Assembly: GCA_002863085.1 (NCBI GenBank) | Contig: PKDT01000029.1 | Span: forward strand, 1 to 46,105 | Direction: 5' to 3' | Length of the DNA: 46,105 nucleotides | Source of the DNA: Flavobacteriales bacterium | Lineage (GTDB): Bacteria; Bacteroidota; Bacteroidia; Flavobacteriales; TMED113 | Shown here: positions 26,012-37,600 of the stretch, piece by piece | Position numbering within the stretch: position 1 is the first letter of the stretch | How the letters are laid out: every line of letters starts with the position of its first letter | Translations under genes and position numbers: made by a program | The notes under the pieces: generated by a model | Database searches by the model: none | Seen by the model: the letters and a program-made list of their open reading frames with translations, nothing else | Told to the model about the DNA's origin: nothing

Positions 26012-29000
26012 CTATCTCACTATTATAAGTTTGTCACTTTTTTGTGTAATGCTATCATCAAATTGAGACTTTAAGGTTAATCTGTAAATATATATCCCAC
26101 TTTTTAATGAATTATTTATTTGCCATAACACATTATTTCTAAAGCCAGTTGAAATTTCAGTAGAGCTAAATGATTTTACAATGTTGCCATCAAATGAAAA
26201 AATTTCTAAAGTAGCTTCAACAAGTTCATCCGGTCTATTGTGTTCAAAAATAAAATTTGTAAAATCTGAACAAGGATTTGGATAATTAGATAATTCTCCG
26301 ATTTCTATATCGTCTGAGGCAATAACAAAAAATTCTAGAAATTCCGAATTTGAGTTATTATGAACATCCCATGCTTTAAAAGAAAGAGTGTGTGAGCCTT
26401 CATCAAGTTCAGAAAAAGGAAATATAACTTTTCCAGACTTGAAACTATTCAAGTCAGATTGGTAATAGTCATTTAAAATAATTTGATTACTTGTGTTTTC
26501 GTCTAAAATTAATGTCAAGTCATGACCTATCCCGGTACCAACTGTATTAATTCCTGAGTCATCAAATAATTTAGCTAACAATGTTGGACTAGAATTGGTA
26601 AAACCACCTGACACAAAACTCTCATTATTCATGAAAAGATCTATTTCTGGTCCAATTTCATCTAATTGGTAATTATTACTAATCCCTCCGATTACAATTT
26701 TTTTATTGAAACCCGTTGCCTCTCCAATAAATGGATCATTTGCATAAAAGCTAAATTTACCCATTCCAAATTCATAATTTATGTCTTTTGGCACAATAAA
26801 TTCAATTTGGAAAAAACCATTAATTACATCAACTTGTCCATTGTAAATAATATTTTTTTGTAAAAAATATTCAAATGGCTCGTTCAAAAAACCATCATTG
26901 TTGAGAGTAGTAAACTTTTTAGCTTTATCATAAACTACGACATCCATGAGGCCGTTGAAATCAATAAGCGTACTATCAGTCTCTGCTACGTATCCCTTAA
27001 CTAAAACATGGCTTAATGAATTGATTGTATCCTGAGTATTTGAAAAATTTGGTTCGATTATCTGTCCAGTTGAATCGATAAGTTCTACAGATTGGGTAAT
27101 TATTTTATACTCTGGAAATGAAAGCTTCATATTTGGATCACCAAAAAATGAGAACCTTCTTTTGACTGTATTAAGCGAAAGGGTTGAATCATTTTTGGTA
27201 GCTGTTAAAACCTCTCCAAAAGACATATCATTTTCTCGGTTGGGTAGAAAATTATAAAGTGAATTTACTAGATTATAAGTAGGTGATTCCCCAACAGTTC
27301 TTGACGTACTAAATAATCCAACCGCACCACCATTGGGATTTAAAAGAAGATATTCTCCAGCGGAAACACGCTCTAAATCGTCGTACCTGGTAAATTCGCA
27401 AGTAGCTGTTATAAAAACTGGAAGTTTATTAAAGTTTGTAAAATTGTTAATGTCTGATAGTTCTAAAATTCTCTCAGAGGCCCATCCAATTTCACCTCCG
27501 TGACCAACATAATTGATGACTAGTGCGCCGTCCTGAATAATCTCAGTTATATCTTCTTGAGCCTCAGGATATCTCTGAGAGCCTGAGTTAAATGACTGAG
27601 GATATGAATCGATGTAAATTTTATCAATATTAAACATTCCGTATGATGTATCAATTTTTTCAGCTAATGCATCAGCATGAGTTATTAGACTAGATTCCCA
27701 GGTCGCATCTGCATCATCAGCAACGAAACAGATTTTATTTTTCCAAAGACCTAAACTTTCTGAGTCATAATGTATAATTTTGTCTACATATGAGTTTGCA
27801 TCAGAGAGAGTATTAACAGGGATTCTTCCAACTCCAATGTCAAGTTTATCAGTGTAAATTGAATTACTTAATCCACCATTCCAAGCACCATCTGTGTCAT
27901 CAAGAGCTGCAAAATAATCATCAGTACAGAAAGATGACTGAATACTGTTAGATACGGTAGTTTCAAAGGTTGGTACAAAATTTGTCAAACCAGAAATCTT
28001 GTTTTTGTAGTCAAATGAAGCATCTCCAAATAACAATACATTTTTTGGTCTTTCTTCGCTGGATTGCGCACGATCGTAAAACATTTTTACAAAATTTCTA
28101 ATTGCAGTAATATCTTGTGAACCACTTCCAAACTCATTATAAATCTGTTCTGTTGTAGCAACAAGTACACTAGTATTATTATTTTGTGTATGATGTTCAG
28201 CTAATCTGTTAGCAGGCTGTAAAAACTTGGGGTGAGTAACAATTATGAAATCTGGTGATTGTGAACCATGAAGGTTTTGGTTTGGAATAACTTTAATTGA
28301 TACAGGGGAAAAATTATCAGAGTTATTAAAAACAACAAACTCCTTCAATATTTCAGTTGAAGAAATAAATTCAATGGATGAGCTTTTTGTAATTGTCTGA
28401 ATCTCCTTGGGATTGACAGGGTCTGTAACCTCCCAAATAACGGGGTTTTGATTTTGCGCGGCAACAGTAAATCTTGTATTATTTTCTACACCAACCGAAA
28501 GTACATCTCTAAAATTAAACTGTGTACCGTTGAAAATCAAATTACTTTTAAAATTCAATGAAAAATAGTCCAACCAAGATTGAGATGATGAATTTCCGTT
28601 ATTATTGTAAATGATTTGAAGATCTAAGTTTTCTGAGTTAGCATAAAATATATTTTCTGATAGACTAGTCTTATAAAATACACTTGAGTTGCTGGAAACT
28701 GGTTGAATAGTTGGACTATCAATCAGCGTCCCATTATTAAAAATATCAAAGCTAGTGGTACTTGACGAACGTGCAGCAAAATTTGCGCTAAAATAAATAG
28801 GCTCTGTATAATCAATTTTTTGACTGGTTAGGGAAAATTCTTGAAATTGGTTGGAGGAAAAAGATTCACCAAACCATTGTCTTCCTGTATTTACTAAATT
28901 AAAAATATCATTTTCGTAATGATAATAATCATCGAATTTGTCAATTGTATAATCTACGTTGTCAAAGTTAATTGATTCAATAAACTCGACTCTTTTGCCC

Positions 29001-29815
29001 TCAACATCACCAAAGCTTAAAAAGTAAAAAGTAGTATCTGAATAAATATTTTTTTCAAAAACAAATTTACCGTCTTCATATTTGGACTTTAACTGACTTT
29101 GTCCATAGAAGATTATTTTATCAGAACTTGAAAAACTATCTTCACTCTGTGATATGACCTCAATTGATAATTCCTCCAAATCATCAATTTGGTAATTACC
29201 TTCTTCCAACTGACCAGCAGGGTTACCAAAAATACTTATATTTTTTGGGTTGATATTTGATGGATCAATCCCATTGCTCAATAAAAACTCGTAATTGATT
29301 TCGTGTACTCCAGTGCTAGTAACTCCAATTTTGTAAAATGTTCCTGAATTTAAAACTGAATTGTCAACAAACTTATTTTTTTTATGTTGTAAAATTTTAT
29401 TTTTAAAATTTACATCAAAGCTTTCCAAATAACTAATTTTTCCAAAATCATCAATTACAAATGGATCGAAGTACAAGTAAATAAACTTCTCATTGCCCTC
29501 AGCTACTAAATTGTGATTAAAGTCGATAGTTTTTTTTAAAGATTTTTTGTTAACGTAATTAAGATTTGTTTCACTCAATGTCTTGAATTTCAAATTTGAT
29601 GTGTTTAAGAAATCTTTATGATTTGTAATAGGTATTTTTTCAAAGTATATTTTATTCTTGGAAATGGATTCATCCTGAAATGAATTGTTGAAATTGAGAA
29701 CCGTGTCACCACTAGTTGTGGTTTCCAGACCGAAAAAACTTATGATTTTTTTTTCCTGGGAGAGCAAAGAATTAAAACAAAGAAAACAAATAAATATTTT
29801 TAAAAGATTTTTCAT
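26012..29815 (-). CDS. porU: T9SS C25-family peptidase/sortase PorU
   Basis: Gingipain-type motifs LVINYVGHGGEIGWASE (His) and PVFITATCEFTRYDD (Cys); C-terminal type A-like domain; next to porV. Confidence 0.93.
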   Translation of the reverse strand: MKNLLKIFICFLCFNSLLSQEKKIISFFGLETTTSGDTVLNFNNSFQDESISKNKIYFEKIPITNHKDFLNTSNLKFKTLSETNLNYVNKKSLKKTIDFNHNLVAEGNEKFIYLYFDPFVIDDFGKISYLESFDVNFKNKILQHKKNKFVDNSVLNSGTFYKIGVTSTGVHEINYEFLLSNGIDPSNINPKNISIFGNPAGQLEEGNYQIDDLEELSIEVISQSEDSFSSSDKIIFYGQSQLKSKYEDGKFVFEKNIYSDTTFYFLSFGDVEGKRVEFIESINFDNVDYTIDKFDDYYHYENDIFNLVNTGRQWFGESFSSNQFQEFSLTSQKIDYTEPIYFSANFAARSSSTTSFDIFNNGTLIDSPTIQPVSSNSSVFYKTSLSENIFYANSENLDLQIIYNNNGNSSSQSWLDYFSLNFKSNLIFNGTQFNFRDVLSVGVENNTRFTVAAQNQNPVIWEVTDPVNPKEIQTITKSSSIEFISSTEILKEFVVFNNSDNFSPVSIKVIPNQNLHGSQSPDFIIVTHPKFLQPANRLAEHHTQNNNTSVLVATTEQIYNEFGSGSQDITAIRNFVKMFYDRAQSSEERPKNVLLFGDASFDYKNKISGLTNFVPTFETTVSNSIQSSFCTDDYFAALDDTDGAWNGGLSNSIYTDKLDIGVGRIPVNTLSDANSYVDKIIHYDSESLGLWKNKICFVADDADATWESSLITHADALAEKIDTSYGMFNIDKIYIDSYPQSFNSGSQRYPEAQEDITEIIQDGALVINYVGHGGEIGWASERILELSDINNFTNFNKLPVFITATCEFTRYDDLERVSAGEYLLLNPNGGAVGLFSTSRTVGESPTYNLVNSLYNFLPNRENDMSFGEVLTATKNDSTLSLNTVKRRFSFFGDPNMKLSFPEYKIITQSVELIDSTGQIIEPNFSNTQDTINSLSHVLVKGYVAETDSTLIDFNGLMDVVVYDKAKKFTTLNNDGFLNEPFEYFLQKNIIYNGQVDVINGFFQIEFIVPKDINYEFGMGKFSFYANDPFIGEATGFNKKIVIGGISNNYQLDEIGPEIDLFMNNESFVSGGFTNSSPTLLAKLFDDSGINTVGTGIGHDLTLILDENTSNQIILNDYYQSDLNSFKSGKVIFPFSELDEGSHTLSFKAWDVHNNSNSEFLEFFVIASDDIEIGELSNYPNPCSDFTNFIFEHNRPDELVEATLEIFSFDGNIVKSFSSTEISTGFRNNVLWQINNSLKSGIYIYRLTLKSQFDDSITQKSDKLIIVR

Positions 29816-29967
29816 TATATACAAAATTATCTAAAGTAAAATAAATATCTATATTTAATAACGTTTTTAATAATGTTTAATTGCATTGTATATACTCAAA
29901 AAAAATATAATAACCTTATAGACTTAAAAAAAAATATTGTATAATTGTTAGGAGTGATGCAAGACCA

Positions 29968-30978
29968 ATGAAAAACATTATTAAAATTTACTTATTTCTT
30001 TTGTGTACATTATTTACATTCAAAACAAATGCACAAGACCCTCATTTTTCTCAGTTCTATGCAAATCCAATGTATTTAAACCCAGCCATAACTGGAACCA
30101 ATTTTTGCCCTAGATGGATTATGAACTATCGAAACCAGTGGCCTGCTATCCCAGGAGACTACGTTACATATAGTTCATCTTTTGACTTTGGACTAAATGA
30201 ACTTCATGGTGGTGTGGGATTGATTGCTCTTCACGACAATGCAGGTAGTGGTGTTATGACAACAAACAATATTTCTCTACTGTACTCATATCATACCAGG
30301 ATATCAAGCACTACTACACTACTTGCAGGCTTCCAAGTCAGTCACATACAAAGACAATTGGACACAAGACAATATTTTGGCGACCAAATTGACCAACTAT
30401 ACGGATTCATTTACCCTACTTTTGATCCATTTTCAAATCAAGAATATCATAAAACGAGCTATTCAGACATATCTGCAGGAATTCTAATAAGTAATGATCG
30501 TTATTTTGTAGGATTTGCAGGGCATCATCTGACTGAACCAAATTATTCTTTTTTGGACTCATTCAATGAAGGGAAACTACCACGAAAATTAACAATTCAT
30601 GGTGGAACAAAAATTATACTTTACGACTTGGGTCTTGCTTTATTTAATAACACTTTTCTATCAAAGTTTAGTACAATAACTCCGCACTTCATTTTCCAAA
30701 AGCAATCAGAATCTGAACAAGTGATTCTCGGAGCACATGTTGCAAGTGATAACTTTATGATTGGTTCATCATTCCGACGTGGGTTTAATAACTCCGATGC
30801 AATTATATTTTTGTTGGGATACGAACTTGAAAAATATAAAATCGGATATAGTTATGATTTGACCGTTTCAAAGTTAGGTATGAACTCAGGAGGAGCACAT
30901 GAAATTTCATTGCAAATACAGCTAGGATGTTTTTACAAAAATCCTTCTAAAAATAATATACCTTGTCCAAATTTTTAA
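29968..30978 (+). CDS. PorP/SprF family type IX secretion membrane protein
   Basis: AQDPHFSQFYANPMYLNPAITGTNFCPRWIMNYRNQWPAIPGDYVTYSSSFD. Confidence 0.93.
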   Translation: MKNIIKIYLFLLCTLFTFKTNAQDPHFSQFYANPMYLNPAITGTNFCPRWIMNYRNQWPAIPGDYVTYSSSFDFGLNELHGGVGLIALHDNAGSGVMTTNNISLLYSYHTRISSTTTLLAGFQVSHIQRQLDTRQYFGDQIDQLYGFIYPTFDPFSNQEYHKTSYSDISAGILISNDRYFVGFAGHHLTEPNYSFLDSFNEGKLPRKLTIHGGTKIILYDLGLALFNNTFLSKFSTITPHFIFQKQSESEQVILGAHVASDNFMIGSSFRRGFNNSDAIIFLLGYELEKYKIGYSYDLTVSKLGMNSGGAHEISLQIQLGCFYKNPSKNNIPCPNF

Positions 30979-31054
30979 TATATTAGACGATTAAATAAAG
31001 TTACACTACAATTAATAATGTAGTAAAAGCACTAAAAGAAAACTATTGACAGCT

Positions 31055-33247
31055 ATGAAATTAACCAAGACTAAACTTTACCTCTCAGCAATTTCAATAC
31101 TTCTTTTGGGATGTGCACCAAACACACCCCCAGAAGATTACTCAGTTACCACAGGTTGGGCCACTAATTGGCAACAAAACGGTGGCTTCGAAGCAAAACT
31201 GAAAAATTCCTCAGGTGAAGAATTCAACTACCAAGGCATGGAAACTCCTTCAAATATGGTCTTTATCCAAGGGGGAACATTCGTCATGGGTAGAACCCAA
31301 GAAGATGTGATGCAAGATGGAAATAATATTCCGAAAGAAGTTACTGTTTCTTCATTTTGGATGGATCAAACTGAAATAACTAATTTGCAGTATCGTGAAT
31401 ATACTGATTGGGTTAAAAGATTATTTTGGGATGATGGAGAAGGAATGTACGCCTATTTGTACACACACTCATTACCTGACAGTACTGTTTGGAGATCTCA
31501 GATGAGTTACAATGAACCTATGGTAACTCAATATTACAGACACCCCGCTTACCAAGACTACCCAGTCGTTGGAGTTAGCTGGCAACAAGCAGTTGAGTAT
31601 TGTGATTGGAGAACTGATAGAGTCAATGAAAGAAGAATCATAGAGTCAGGTGCACTCGGCCCACCCAAAAAAGCATGGAGAAAGTGGAAAGAGGGTTATT
31701 ATGATGTTGGTGATGATCAAGAAGGATATTTTACAACTCAAAAATATTTAAAATACAAAGAATATGATTTGGATAACTGGGAAAAGGGAGTTAAAGGCTT
31801 TCTATTTAGATCAGATAGAAGAGGAGTCAAAGATTATTCCGCTAACCAAGAAGACGAACCAAACGTAAGAAAAAAGCTAAGAAAAATAAAAATTGAAGAT
31901 GGTCTTTTTACTTCACCATATAGACTCCCAACAGAAGCTGAATGGGAATTCGCTGCTGTTGCAGGATATAACCATACAGTCACTAGAGATGGTAACATGC
32001 ATGGAAAGTTTTATCCTTGGCGAAGTATAGATGCAGACAACCACAAAGATGACGGTAGCAAATCAGGAAGAAATTCTCTAAGACAACCGTTTGATCAAAA
32101 ACCTCCGATGCCAGATATTAGCAGACAACAATTTGGCTCAATGAGAGGAAACGGATTCATTAATGCAATAACAGACGGAGCAACAAATGAAAATCCTACT
32201 AAAGACAATAAGTATGGTGGTTATTCAAAAATTATGTATGATAATTATATGAACACGCCGACCTACAGAGATATAAGCTTCGATCAAATGCGTGCCGGAC
32301 AATTTTTAGCTAATTTTAGACACGGACGTGGAGATTATGCTGGCGTATCACCGATCAATAATGACCTTGGTACAATGACGATGCCTGTTGGTTCATTTCC
32401 ACCGAATGACTGGGGACTCTATGACATGGCAGGTAATGTTAACGAATGGGTTATGGACGTATACAGGCCGCTTACTCCTCTGAGTTCAAGTGATCTTAAC
32501 CCGTTCCGAGGAAATCTATACAGAGAGATTCCACGTGGTGATGATGGATATGTAAGAATGCTCGAAGACCTTGAAGAAGAAGAAGCTCAGGCCCTTGGAC
32601 TAATGGACGAAAACGGAGAATATATTTACCCTGCAGAACCCGGATCAATGGTTTTAATTAACGAACAAATTGATGGAAGCGATGATCCAATAGGGGATGA
32701 AGACGGAGACGGCTTTAATGATGAAAACCCCTATGCCATTTATAAAGGAAGAGATAATCAGGAACGTTATGAATACGAAAACAACAGATCTACACAAACG
32801 CAATCCAATGATGCATATGATTTTCTAAATCCTTCAACATCGAGAGGTACAAACCCAAGAACTAGTCCAAAAAGAAATTACAATAGAGCAAATAATATTG
32901 ATTATCGCGACGGACAAGGTTCAGTTCCTCTTAGTGCAGATTACAGTGGGTGGGGAGTTTATGACTACGGAAAGTTCACACTCATCAATAATTATACAAG
33001 AGTCTACAAAGGAGGTTCGTGGCAAGATGATGCATATTGGCTCAGCCCTGGTGCTAAAAGATTCTTAAATGAAGACCTTGCCAGTAGCGATATTGGATTT
33101 AGATGTGTTGTTGACCACCTAGGGTATGTTTCTGGTGGATCATACAAATTAGATGAAGAGGATGAAGGTTATAAAAAAGGTCTTTGGAAATACAAAGATG
33201 GATCTTTCAATAATAACAAAAATCAATATATTAGAACTGACGATTAA
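31055..33247 (+). CDS. gldJ: Gliding motility lipoprotein GldJ-like (SUMF1/FGE fold)
   Basis: Lipobox LLGC; VFIQGGTFVMGRTQEDVMQDGNNIPKEVTVSSFWMDQTEITNLQYREYTDWVKRLF; YRLPTEAEWEFAA; GLYDMAGNVNEWV; GFRCV. Confidence 0.88.
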   Translation: MKLTKTKLYLSAISILLLGCAPNTPPEDYSVTTGWATNWQQNGGFEAKLKNSSGEEFNYQGMETPSNMVFIQGGTFVMGRTQEDVMQDGNNIPKEVTVSSFWMDQTEITNLQYREYTDWVKRLFWDDGEGMYAYLYTHSLPDSTVWRSQMSYNEPMVTQYYRHPAYQDYPVVGVSWQQAVEYCDWRTDRVNERRIIESGALGPPKKAWRKWKEGYYDVGDDQEGYFTTQKYLKYKEYDLDNWEKGVKGFLFRSDRRGVKDYSANQEDEPNVRKKLRKIKIEDGLFTSPYRLPTEAEWEFAAVAGYNHTVTRDGNMHGKFYPWRSIDADNHKDDGSKSGRNSLRQPFDQKPPMPDISRQQFGSMRGNGFINAITDGATNENPTKDNKYGGYSKIMYDNYMNTPTYRDISFDQMRAGQFLANFRHGRGDYAGVSPINNDLGTMTMPVGSFPPNDWGLYDMAGNVNEWVMDVYRPLTPLSSSDLNPFRGNLYREIPRGDDGYVRMLEDLEEEEAQALGLMDENGEYIYPAEPGSMVLINEQIDGSDDPIGDEDGDGFNDENPYAIYKGRDNQERYEYENNRSTQTQSNDAYDFLNPSTSRGTNPRTSPKRNYNRANNIDYRDGQGSVPLSADYSGWGVYDYGKFTLINNYTRVYKGGSWQDDAYWLSPGAKRFLNEDLASSDIGFRCVVDHLGYVSGGSYKLDEEDEGYKKGLWKYKDGSFNNNKNQYIRTDD

Positions 33248-33268
33248 TATCATCTAATTTTTACTTAA

Positions 33269-33297
33269 AAAACCCAAGTTTGGCTTGGGTTTTTTTA
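33269..33297 (+). terminator. Rho-independent terminator after gldJ
   Basis: AAAACCCAAG-TTTGG-CTTGGGTTTTTTT. Confidence 0.85.
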
Positions 33298-33313
33298 TAT
33301 CTGATAAAATTTA

Positions 33314-34615
33314 ATGGACCAAATAAAAGAAATTTGCAATATTATCCTAAATCAAAATCTAAAGGTATGTATTGACACAAGATCAAATGAAATTATTAAC
33401 TCAATTTTTTTTGGTATCAAAGGAGTTAATTATAATGGTAGTGAATATTGGAAAGAAGCAATTAAAAAAGGTGCAAAGTATGTTGTAATTGAAAATCACA
33501 AAGAGTCAAAAAAAAACAAAAATGTCTTTTGCGTGGAGAACACTACTATTACACTACAAAGAGTTGCAAAATTATATAGAACATACTTTGATATCCCTGT
33601 AATCGGAATTACAGGAAGTAATGGAAAAACAAGTAGTAAAAATTTAATAAGTACGGTTCTCTCATGCAAATATAATATCTGTACAACACTAGGAAACTAC
33701 AATAATCACATAGGCGTGCCATTATCAGTTTTAAACATTACTAAAAAAACAGAGATAGCTGTAATAGAAATGGGTGCAAATCACGTTGGTGAAATTAAAA
33801 AACTTTGTGAAATAGCACAACCAAATTATGGTGTAATAACAAACATTGGAAAAGCACATATTGGAAGCTTTGGTGGACTCCAAAATATAATTAAAGCTAA
33901 GTCTGAACTATATGATTATTTAAAAAAAAACAATGGAACAATTTTTGTCAATAAAAAAGATTTAACTCTCAAAAAACAAATTGGAAAGTATAAAAAATAT
34001 ATATACTATAATTATAGCAAATCGGAAAATTGTAATATAAAGAACTATTTTCAATACAATATTAACACTTTTATTTCTATCGATTTTAACAAGATTTCTG
34101 TCGACACAAGAATTTTTGGATCTTACAACAAGATTAATATCATGCTAGCTGTAGAAATAGCTAGATACTTTTCAATTCAAAATTCAAAAATTTTAAAATC
34201 TTTAGAAAATCATTCACTTAGTGAAAATCGCTCAGAATTTATTCAATCTAAAAATAATCAAATAATTCTTGATGCATACAATGCAAACCCAACAAGCATG
34301 AATATAGCGATACAAAACTTTTTAAAAATAAAAAATAAAAGCAAAATTTTAGTACTAGGTGACATGCATGAACTTGGAAAAGATGAAGTTGAATATCACC
34401 AGGAAATTATATCAAACTTGAAAAAAAAAGAAATTACAGAAATTTATCTAATTGGTAAAATATTCCAACTAACCAAAAATAGAATTAAAACTGTCAAATT
34501 TAAAAACACTCAAGATGCTGAATTTTTTTTTAAAGAAAATATCATTAAGAATTCTTTGATTTTAATTAAAGGGTCAAGAAAAATGAATTTAGAGAAACTA
34601 GTAAAATTCTTTTAA
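33314..34615 (+). CDS. murF: UDP-N-acetylmuramoyl-tripeptide--D-alanyl-D-alanine ligase
   Basis: VIGITGSNGKTSSKNLI, EMGANHVGEIKKLCEIAQPNYGVITNIGKAHIGSFGG, DAYNANPTSM. Confidence 0.94.
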   Translation: MDQIKEICNIILNQNLKVCIDTRSNEIINSIFFGIKGVNYNGSEYWKEAIKKGAKYVVIENHKESKKNKNVFCVENTTITLQRVAKLYRTYFDIPVIGITGSNGKTSSKNLISTVLSCKYNICTTLGNYNNHIGVPLSVLNITKKTEIAVIEMGANHVGEIKKLCEIAQPNYGVITNIGKAHIGSFGGLQNIIKAKSELYDYLKKNNGTIFVNKKDLTLKKQIGKYKKYIYYNYSKSENCNIKNYFQYNINTFISIDFNKISVDTRIFGSYNKINIMLAVEIARYFSIQNSKILKSLENHSLSENRSEFIQSKNNQIILDAYNANPTSMNIAIQNFLKIKNKSKILVLGDMHELGKDEVEYHQEIISNLKKKEITEIYLIGKIFQLTKNRIKTVKFKNTQDAEFFFKENIIKNSLILIKGSRKMNLEKLVKFF

Positions 34616-37600
34616 CTAATATTTTTTAAACTTTCCACCTGAGTTCTTTTTCATATTTTTTACTTGGGCTCTCTTTTGCTTTCTTGTTAGTTTTTGTTGA
34701 TTACTATTATTAGTACTGTTAATTGGTACTCTTTCTTCCTCACCACGGGAGGCTCTCCCTAGAGATGAAACATTTGATGATACGTTTTTCATATTAGCAT
34801 GACTCGAGGTTGGTAAATTAGCCTTAAATAAAAATGATACTGCGTCTTTGTTTATAGTGTCAATTAGAGTATCAAAAAGCTCAAATGATTCAAACTTATA
34901 AATTAATAGAGGGTCTTTCTGTTCGTAAACTGCGCCTTGAACGGATTGCTTTAAATCATCCATAGATTTCAAGTGATCTTTCCAATTTTTATCAATACAC
35001 GCTAAAATTACGTCTCTTGTAAACGAATCAATAATAGCCTTGCCTTTTGACTGAATAACATCCTCGATGTTACAAATAATTCCAATTGTCCTGATACCAT
35101 CAGAAAAAGGAATTCGAATATTATTATATGTAATTTTAGACTCCGACATTTTCTGAATAACTGGAAAAGCTTCTTCCCTAATATTCTCAAGCTTTGAAAG
35201 AAAGTGTTTTTTTATTTCGTTAGAAAGTATTTCTACTTGTGTGTCAATGTCACTTGATTGACCATCCGTAATTATTTTGTCGGTATTAGAATTTGAAAAA
35301 GTTACTAGAATTTCAGACTTTAAATCATCAAGATCTTTCTTTTCTGAATGTTTTTCAAAAATTGAGTATACAATATCATAAATCATGTTAGACAAGTCAA
35401 GAGATAATCTCTCCCCAAACAAAGCATTTTTTCTTCTTTTGTATATAACTTCTCTTTGTGAATTCATAACATCATCATATTCAAGAAGTCTTTTTCTTAT
35501 TCCATAATTATTTTCTTCAATTTTTTTTTGGGCTCTTTCTATTGATCTTGTTATCATTGGATGTTGAATTACATCTCCATCTTTGAATTCACCACCAAAT
35601 CTTTTCGCAAAATTGCTATCAATTATTTTAGAAATTCTGTCTGAGCCCATAATTCTCATGAGATTGTCCTCAAGAGAAACAAAAAATTGAGATGAACCTG
35701 GGTCACCTTGTCTTCCAGATCTACCCCTTAACTGCCTATCAACTCTTCGAGAATCATGTCTTTCAGTTCCTATAATTGCCAACCCCCCTGATTCAATAAC
35801 TTTTTGAGAGAGTTTTATATCAGTTCCCCGGCCTGCCATGTTAGTAGCTATTGTTACAGTACCAGGAATACCTGCTTCAGCAACAATATCCGCTTCTTGC
35901 TGATGTCTTTTGGCATTAAGAATATTATGCTTTATTTTGAGACCACTCAAAAGCCTACTTATTTTTTCAGAAATTTCAACAGAAGTTGTTCCAACTAATA
36001 CTGGTCTGTCATTATTTGTTAAGTTAATTATTTCATCAATTACTGCTTTATACTTTTCTCTATTTGTTTTATACACACAGTCCTCCTTGTCTTTCCTAAT
36101 CACAGGACGATTTGTAGGAATAGAAACCACATCCAAATTGTATATATCCCAAAGCTCTCCGGCCTCTGTTTCAGCTGTTCCAGTCATCCCTGAAAGTTTT
36201 TCATACATTCGAAAATAGTTTTGAAGAGAAATTGAGGCTAATGTTTGGGTGGCATCCTCGACTTTACAGTTTTCCTTAGCTTCAATTGCTTGGTGGAGAC
36301 CATCAGAATATCTTCTACCTTCCATAATTCTTCCGGTTTGTTCATCTACGATTTTAACCTTTTCATCTACAACAACGTAGTCTACGTCTTTTTCAAATAA
36401 GCTGTAGGCTTTCAGCAATTGATTCATAGTATGCATTCTCTCGCTTTTTACAGCATAGTTACGAATAATATCATCTTTTTGTTTTTCATCGTCAGTTTTG
36501 CCAAGCTCAACGTTGATATCTGGTAACAAGAAAAAATCAGGATCACCTGTTTGTTTAGATAAGAACTCTAACCCTTTGTCACTCAGTTCAATTCCTTTTG
36601 TTTTTTCTTCAATTGTAAAAAATAATTCATCATCTATTATGTGCATATTTTTACTTTGTTCTTGCATATAGAAGTTCTCTGTTTTTTGAAGAAGTGTTTT
36701 TATTCCATCCTCACTTAAAAACTTAATTAAAGCAGGGGTTTTGGGAAGTCCACGGTGGGCGCGAAATAAATTAACTCCTCCTTCTTTTTCATTACCTTCA
36801 TTAATTTTTCTTTTTGCTAAAATAAGTTCATTATTTACAATTCTTCTTTGTTCTTTTACCAAAAATTCTACTGTTGATTTTAAACTCTGAAATTCTTGTT
36901 TTGTTTCTCTTTCTACTGGACCTGAAATAATTAACGGTGTTCTTGCATCATCAATCAAAACCGAATCAACCTCGTCAATTATTGCGTAGTGATGTTCCCG
37001 TTGAACAAGGTTTTTTGCATCACGAGTCATGTTATCTCTGAGATAATCAAAACCGAACTCATTATTTGTTCCATAGGTGATGTCTGAGAGGTAAGCTGAC
37101 TTTCGTTCTGGTGAATTTGGTGAATATTTATCAATACAATCAACCTTTAAACCATGAAATTCAAATAACGGCCCCATCCACTCCGAATCTCTTTTGGCTA
37201 AATAATCATTAACTGTGACGACATGAACTCCTAGTCCTGTTAGTGCGTTTAGGTAAATTGGAAGCGTAGCAACCAAAGTTTTTCCTTCACCTGTTTGCAT
37301 CTCTGCAATTTTACCATTATGTAAAACCAAACCACCTATTAATTGAACATCATAATGGACCATGTCCCATTTTTTTGACACACCTCCTGATGTCCAACTC
37401 GTGTTCCACAAACAATTATTTCCTTCAATTTTAACGTAATCACAATTATCTGAGAGAGCTATATCATTTTCGTTGGGCGAAACTTTAATTTGATTATTTT
37501 CACTAAATCTTTTAGCTGTTTCTTTAATTACTGCAAATGCTTCTTCCTTTATTAAATTAAGTGTATCACTTATTTTTTTTGATTTTTCAGTTTTTTTACT

